From: Flavobacteriaceae bacterium UBA5079
Lineage (GTDB): Bacteria > Bacteroidota > Bacteroidia > Flavobacteriales > Flavobacteriaceae
Direction: 5' to 3'
DNA length: 7,324 nt
Assembly (NCBI GenBank): GCA_002414705.1
Contig: DIAL01000032.1
Location: forward strand, 34,681 to 42,004
Shown: piece after piece, positions 5,841 to 7,324 of the stretch
Numbering within the stretch: position 1 is the first letter of the stretch
Layout of the letters: each line of letters opens with the position of its first letter
Position numbers and translations under genes: made by a program
Notes under the pieces: model-generated
Databases searched by the model: none
Told to the model about the DNA's origin: nothing
The model's input: the letters and a program-made list of their open reading frames with translations, nothing else

Positions 5841-7324
5841 ATGTCAGAGCACGATAACCTGCCAAAAGCAGATGGAAAACCAGAAGAATTACAACCTGAA
5901 ACTACTGAAAATGACCAAGATAATCAGGAAGTTACTAGCACATTAACAGCTTCAGAAACAATTGAAAACACGGAAACAGTAACACCTGTTGATAATGAAA
6001 AAACAGACGAAACTGATCCCGAAGTACAAGATGAAGTAATTAATGAAATTGAAGAATCTAACGCAGAAGACGCAGAAGATGAAGGCAATGCAGACAGACA
6101 TCACATAGAAGAAAAAGACTATGATAAGATGTCCATGGAAGCATTGGTAAACGAGCTAGAACATTTGGTTTCAAACCATAAAGTGCAAGCCATTAAAAAA
6201 CAAGTAGAAGAAATTCGAACGGAATTTAAATCGCAATTCAACACCTTACTTGACGAGAAAAAAGAAGAGTTTTTAAACGAAGGAGGTAATGAAATAGATT
6301 TCTTTTTTTCAAGTCCAATACAAAAGAATTTTAAGGATATTTACAAAGATTACAAAGGCAAATTACATGCACATCATAAAAATATTGAGAATAACCTAAA
6401 AGATAATTTGGCTAACAGACTTCAAATTATTGAAGAAATAAAAGGATTATTCAATGATGAAGAAAATATAAATACCACTTACAAACATTTTAAAGACCTT
6501 CAAGATCGTTGGAAAACAGCAGGTCCAATCCCACGTGACAAATACAACAATGCTTGGAATAGTTACCATCATCATGTAGAAGTTTTTTATGATTTCCTGC
6601 ATTTAAATCGGGATTTACGTGATTTGGATTTTAAACATAATTTAGATCAAAAACTAAAAATAATTGAGCGCGCTGAAGAGTTAGCACAAGATGCAGATTT
6701 GAATCGCTCATTTAGAGAGTTACAGGTTCTTCACAAAATGTGGAAAGAAGAATTAGGACCTGTAGACAAAGAACATCGAGAGGCGGTTTGGGATCGATTT
6801 AAAGCTGCTACAAAAACTATTCATGACAGACGTCAAGTTCATTTTGCTGAATTAGACCAAGTTTATGAGAAGAATTTAGAAGTGAAAAATGAAATTATTG
6901 AACAAATAAATAAAATTAGCGAAAAAGGTGCCGACTCTCACAATGGATGGCAAAATAGCATAAAAGATATTGAGCAGTTAAGAACTATATTTTTTAGTGC
7001 TGGAAAAGTTCCAATAAAAGTAAATGAAGAAACGTGGGCAAAATTTAAAGATGCTGTTAGAGACTTTAATACAAGAAAAAATGCCTTTTATAAAAATTTA
7101 AAGAAATCACAGTTTGATAATCTTCAAAAGAAAATGGATTTAATCCAAATAGCAGAAGATAATAAAGACAATGACGATTTTGAAACCACATCTGCCTTGA
7201 TGAAAAAAATTCAAAGCGATTGGAAAAAAATTGGTCATGTTCCGCGAAAAAACAGCGACAAGATTTGGAAGCAATTTAAAACAGCTTGCAACTATTATTT
7301 TGATCGTTTACATAAAGCTAAAGA
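5841..7324 (+). CDS. DUF349 repeat protein (3' end outside window)
   Basis: An open frame of 494 codons from ATG 5841 that is still open at the right edge. Residues 1-90 are acidic and low in complexity (Glu, Asp, Thr, Asn), and probably disordered. From about residue 93 the protein is charged and helical. It carries DUF349 units whose core is W-K-x-x-G-x-[VI]-P followed about 15 residues later by W-x-x-F: W224 to W239, W301 to W317, the F384/F385 variant to W399, and W461 to W476. Cores are spaced about 77, 83 and 77 residues apart. There is no signal peptide or membrane segment, so it should be cytoplasmic. DUF349 has no firmly established biochemical role that I can state; the repeats suggest a helical binding protein. 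Flavobacterial homologues are about 600-680 residues by memory, so perhaps 100-190 residues are missing. The start is supported by the promoter at 5774-5803 and an A-rich leader. Confidence 0.9.
   Translation, partial: MSEHDNLPKADGKPEELQPETTENDQDNQEVTSTLTASETIENTETVTPVDNEKTDETDPEVQDEVINEIEESNAEDAEDEGNADRHHIEEKDYDKMSMEALVNELEHLVSNHKVQAIKKQVEEIRTEFKSQFNTLLDEKKEEFLNEGGNEIDFFFSSPIQKNFKDIYKDYKGKLHAHHKNIENNLKDNLANRLQIIEEIKGLFNDEENINTTYKHFKDLQDRWKTAGPIPRDKYNNAWNSYHHHVEVFYDFLHLNRDLRDLDFKHNLDQKLKIIERAEELAQDADLNRSFRELQVLHKMWKEELGPVDKEHREAVWDRFKAATKTIHDRRQVHFAELDQVYEKNLEVKNEIIEQINKISEKGADSHNGWQNSIKDIEQLRTIFFSAGKVPIKVNEETWAKFKDAVRDFNTRKNAFYKNLKKSQFDNLQKKMDLIQIAEDNKDNDDFETTSALMKKIQSDWKKIGHVPRKNSDKIWKQFKTACNYYFDRLHKAK

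Noticed and set aside
5674..5865. Minus-strand open frame of 63 codons across the aroE-DUF349 gap
   Set aside because: It overlaps the aroE end, the best + strand promoter and the DUF349 start, and the product resembles nothing.
1..7324. Defence system, mobile element or CRISPR-like repeats
   Set aside because: No direct-repeat array, terminal inverted repeats, integrase, transposase or nuclease motifs were seen. All genes share strand and similar base composition, as expected of core genome.

Overview
The window is AT-rich, gene-dense DNA from a member of the Bacteroidota, most likely Flavobacteriaceae. Three things point there. The genes have A-rich leaders with no Shine-Dalgarno sequence. 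Two intergenic stretches carry close matches to the Bacteroidota promoter, TTG followed about 19-20 bases later by TAnnTTTG. The gene families also fit: a DUF349 protein with an acidic N-terminal tail, a short AroE of the Bacteroidota type, and a pair of DUF368 proteins. Every gene is on the + strand. I see no RNA gene, mobile element, CRISPR array or prophage remnant, and no gene-free stretch longer than about 140 bases.

Layout. Positions 1-200 hold the last 65 codons of a gene entering from the left; its tail is lysine-rich and hydrophilic. Two bases later, a class III PLP-dependent aminotransferase begins at a GTG codon (203-1396). A 137-base gap with an imperfect hairpin and a weak promoter candidate leads to a cytoplasmic protein that is almost entirely TPR repeats (1534-2922). 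A 56-base gap with a perfect TAnnTTTG box leads to a tightly coupled three-gene unit. This consists of two tandem DUF368 membrane proteins (2979-3989 and 3989-5008, overlapping by one base) and shikimate dehydrogenase aroE (5001-5738, overlapping the second DUF368 gene by eight bases). After a 102-base gap with the best promoter in the window (TTG-N19-TATCTTTA), a DUF349 gene begins at 5841 and runs off the right edge with 494 codons visible.

How the genes fit together. DUF368 proteins are now known as polyprenyl-phosphate (undecaprenyl-phosphate) translocases of the PopT family, which return the lipid carrier for wall and surface glycan synthesis across the inner membrane. AroE makes shikimate for aromatic amino acids and chorismate-derived compounds. 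The overlaps imply co-transcription and probably translational coupling of these housekeeping functions, not a shared pathway. The TPR and DUF349 proteins are probable binding or scaffold proteins of unknown target. Most of the window is ordinary core genome. Its most interesting feature is the tandem pair of diverged PopT-like paralogues, the second of which has a changed signature motif.
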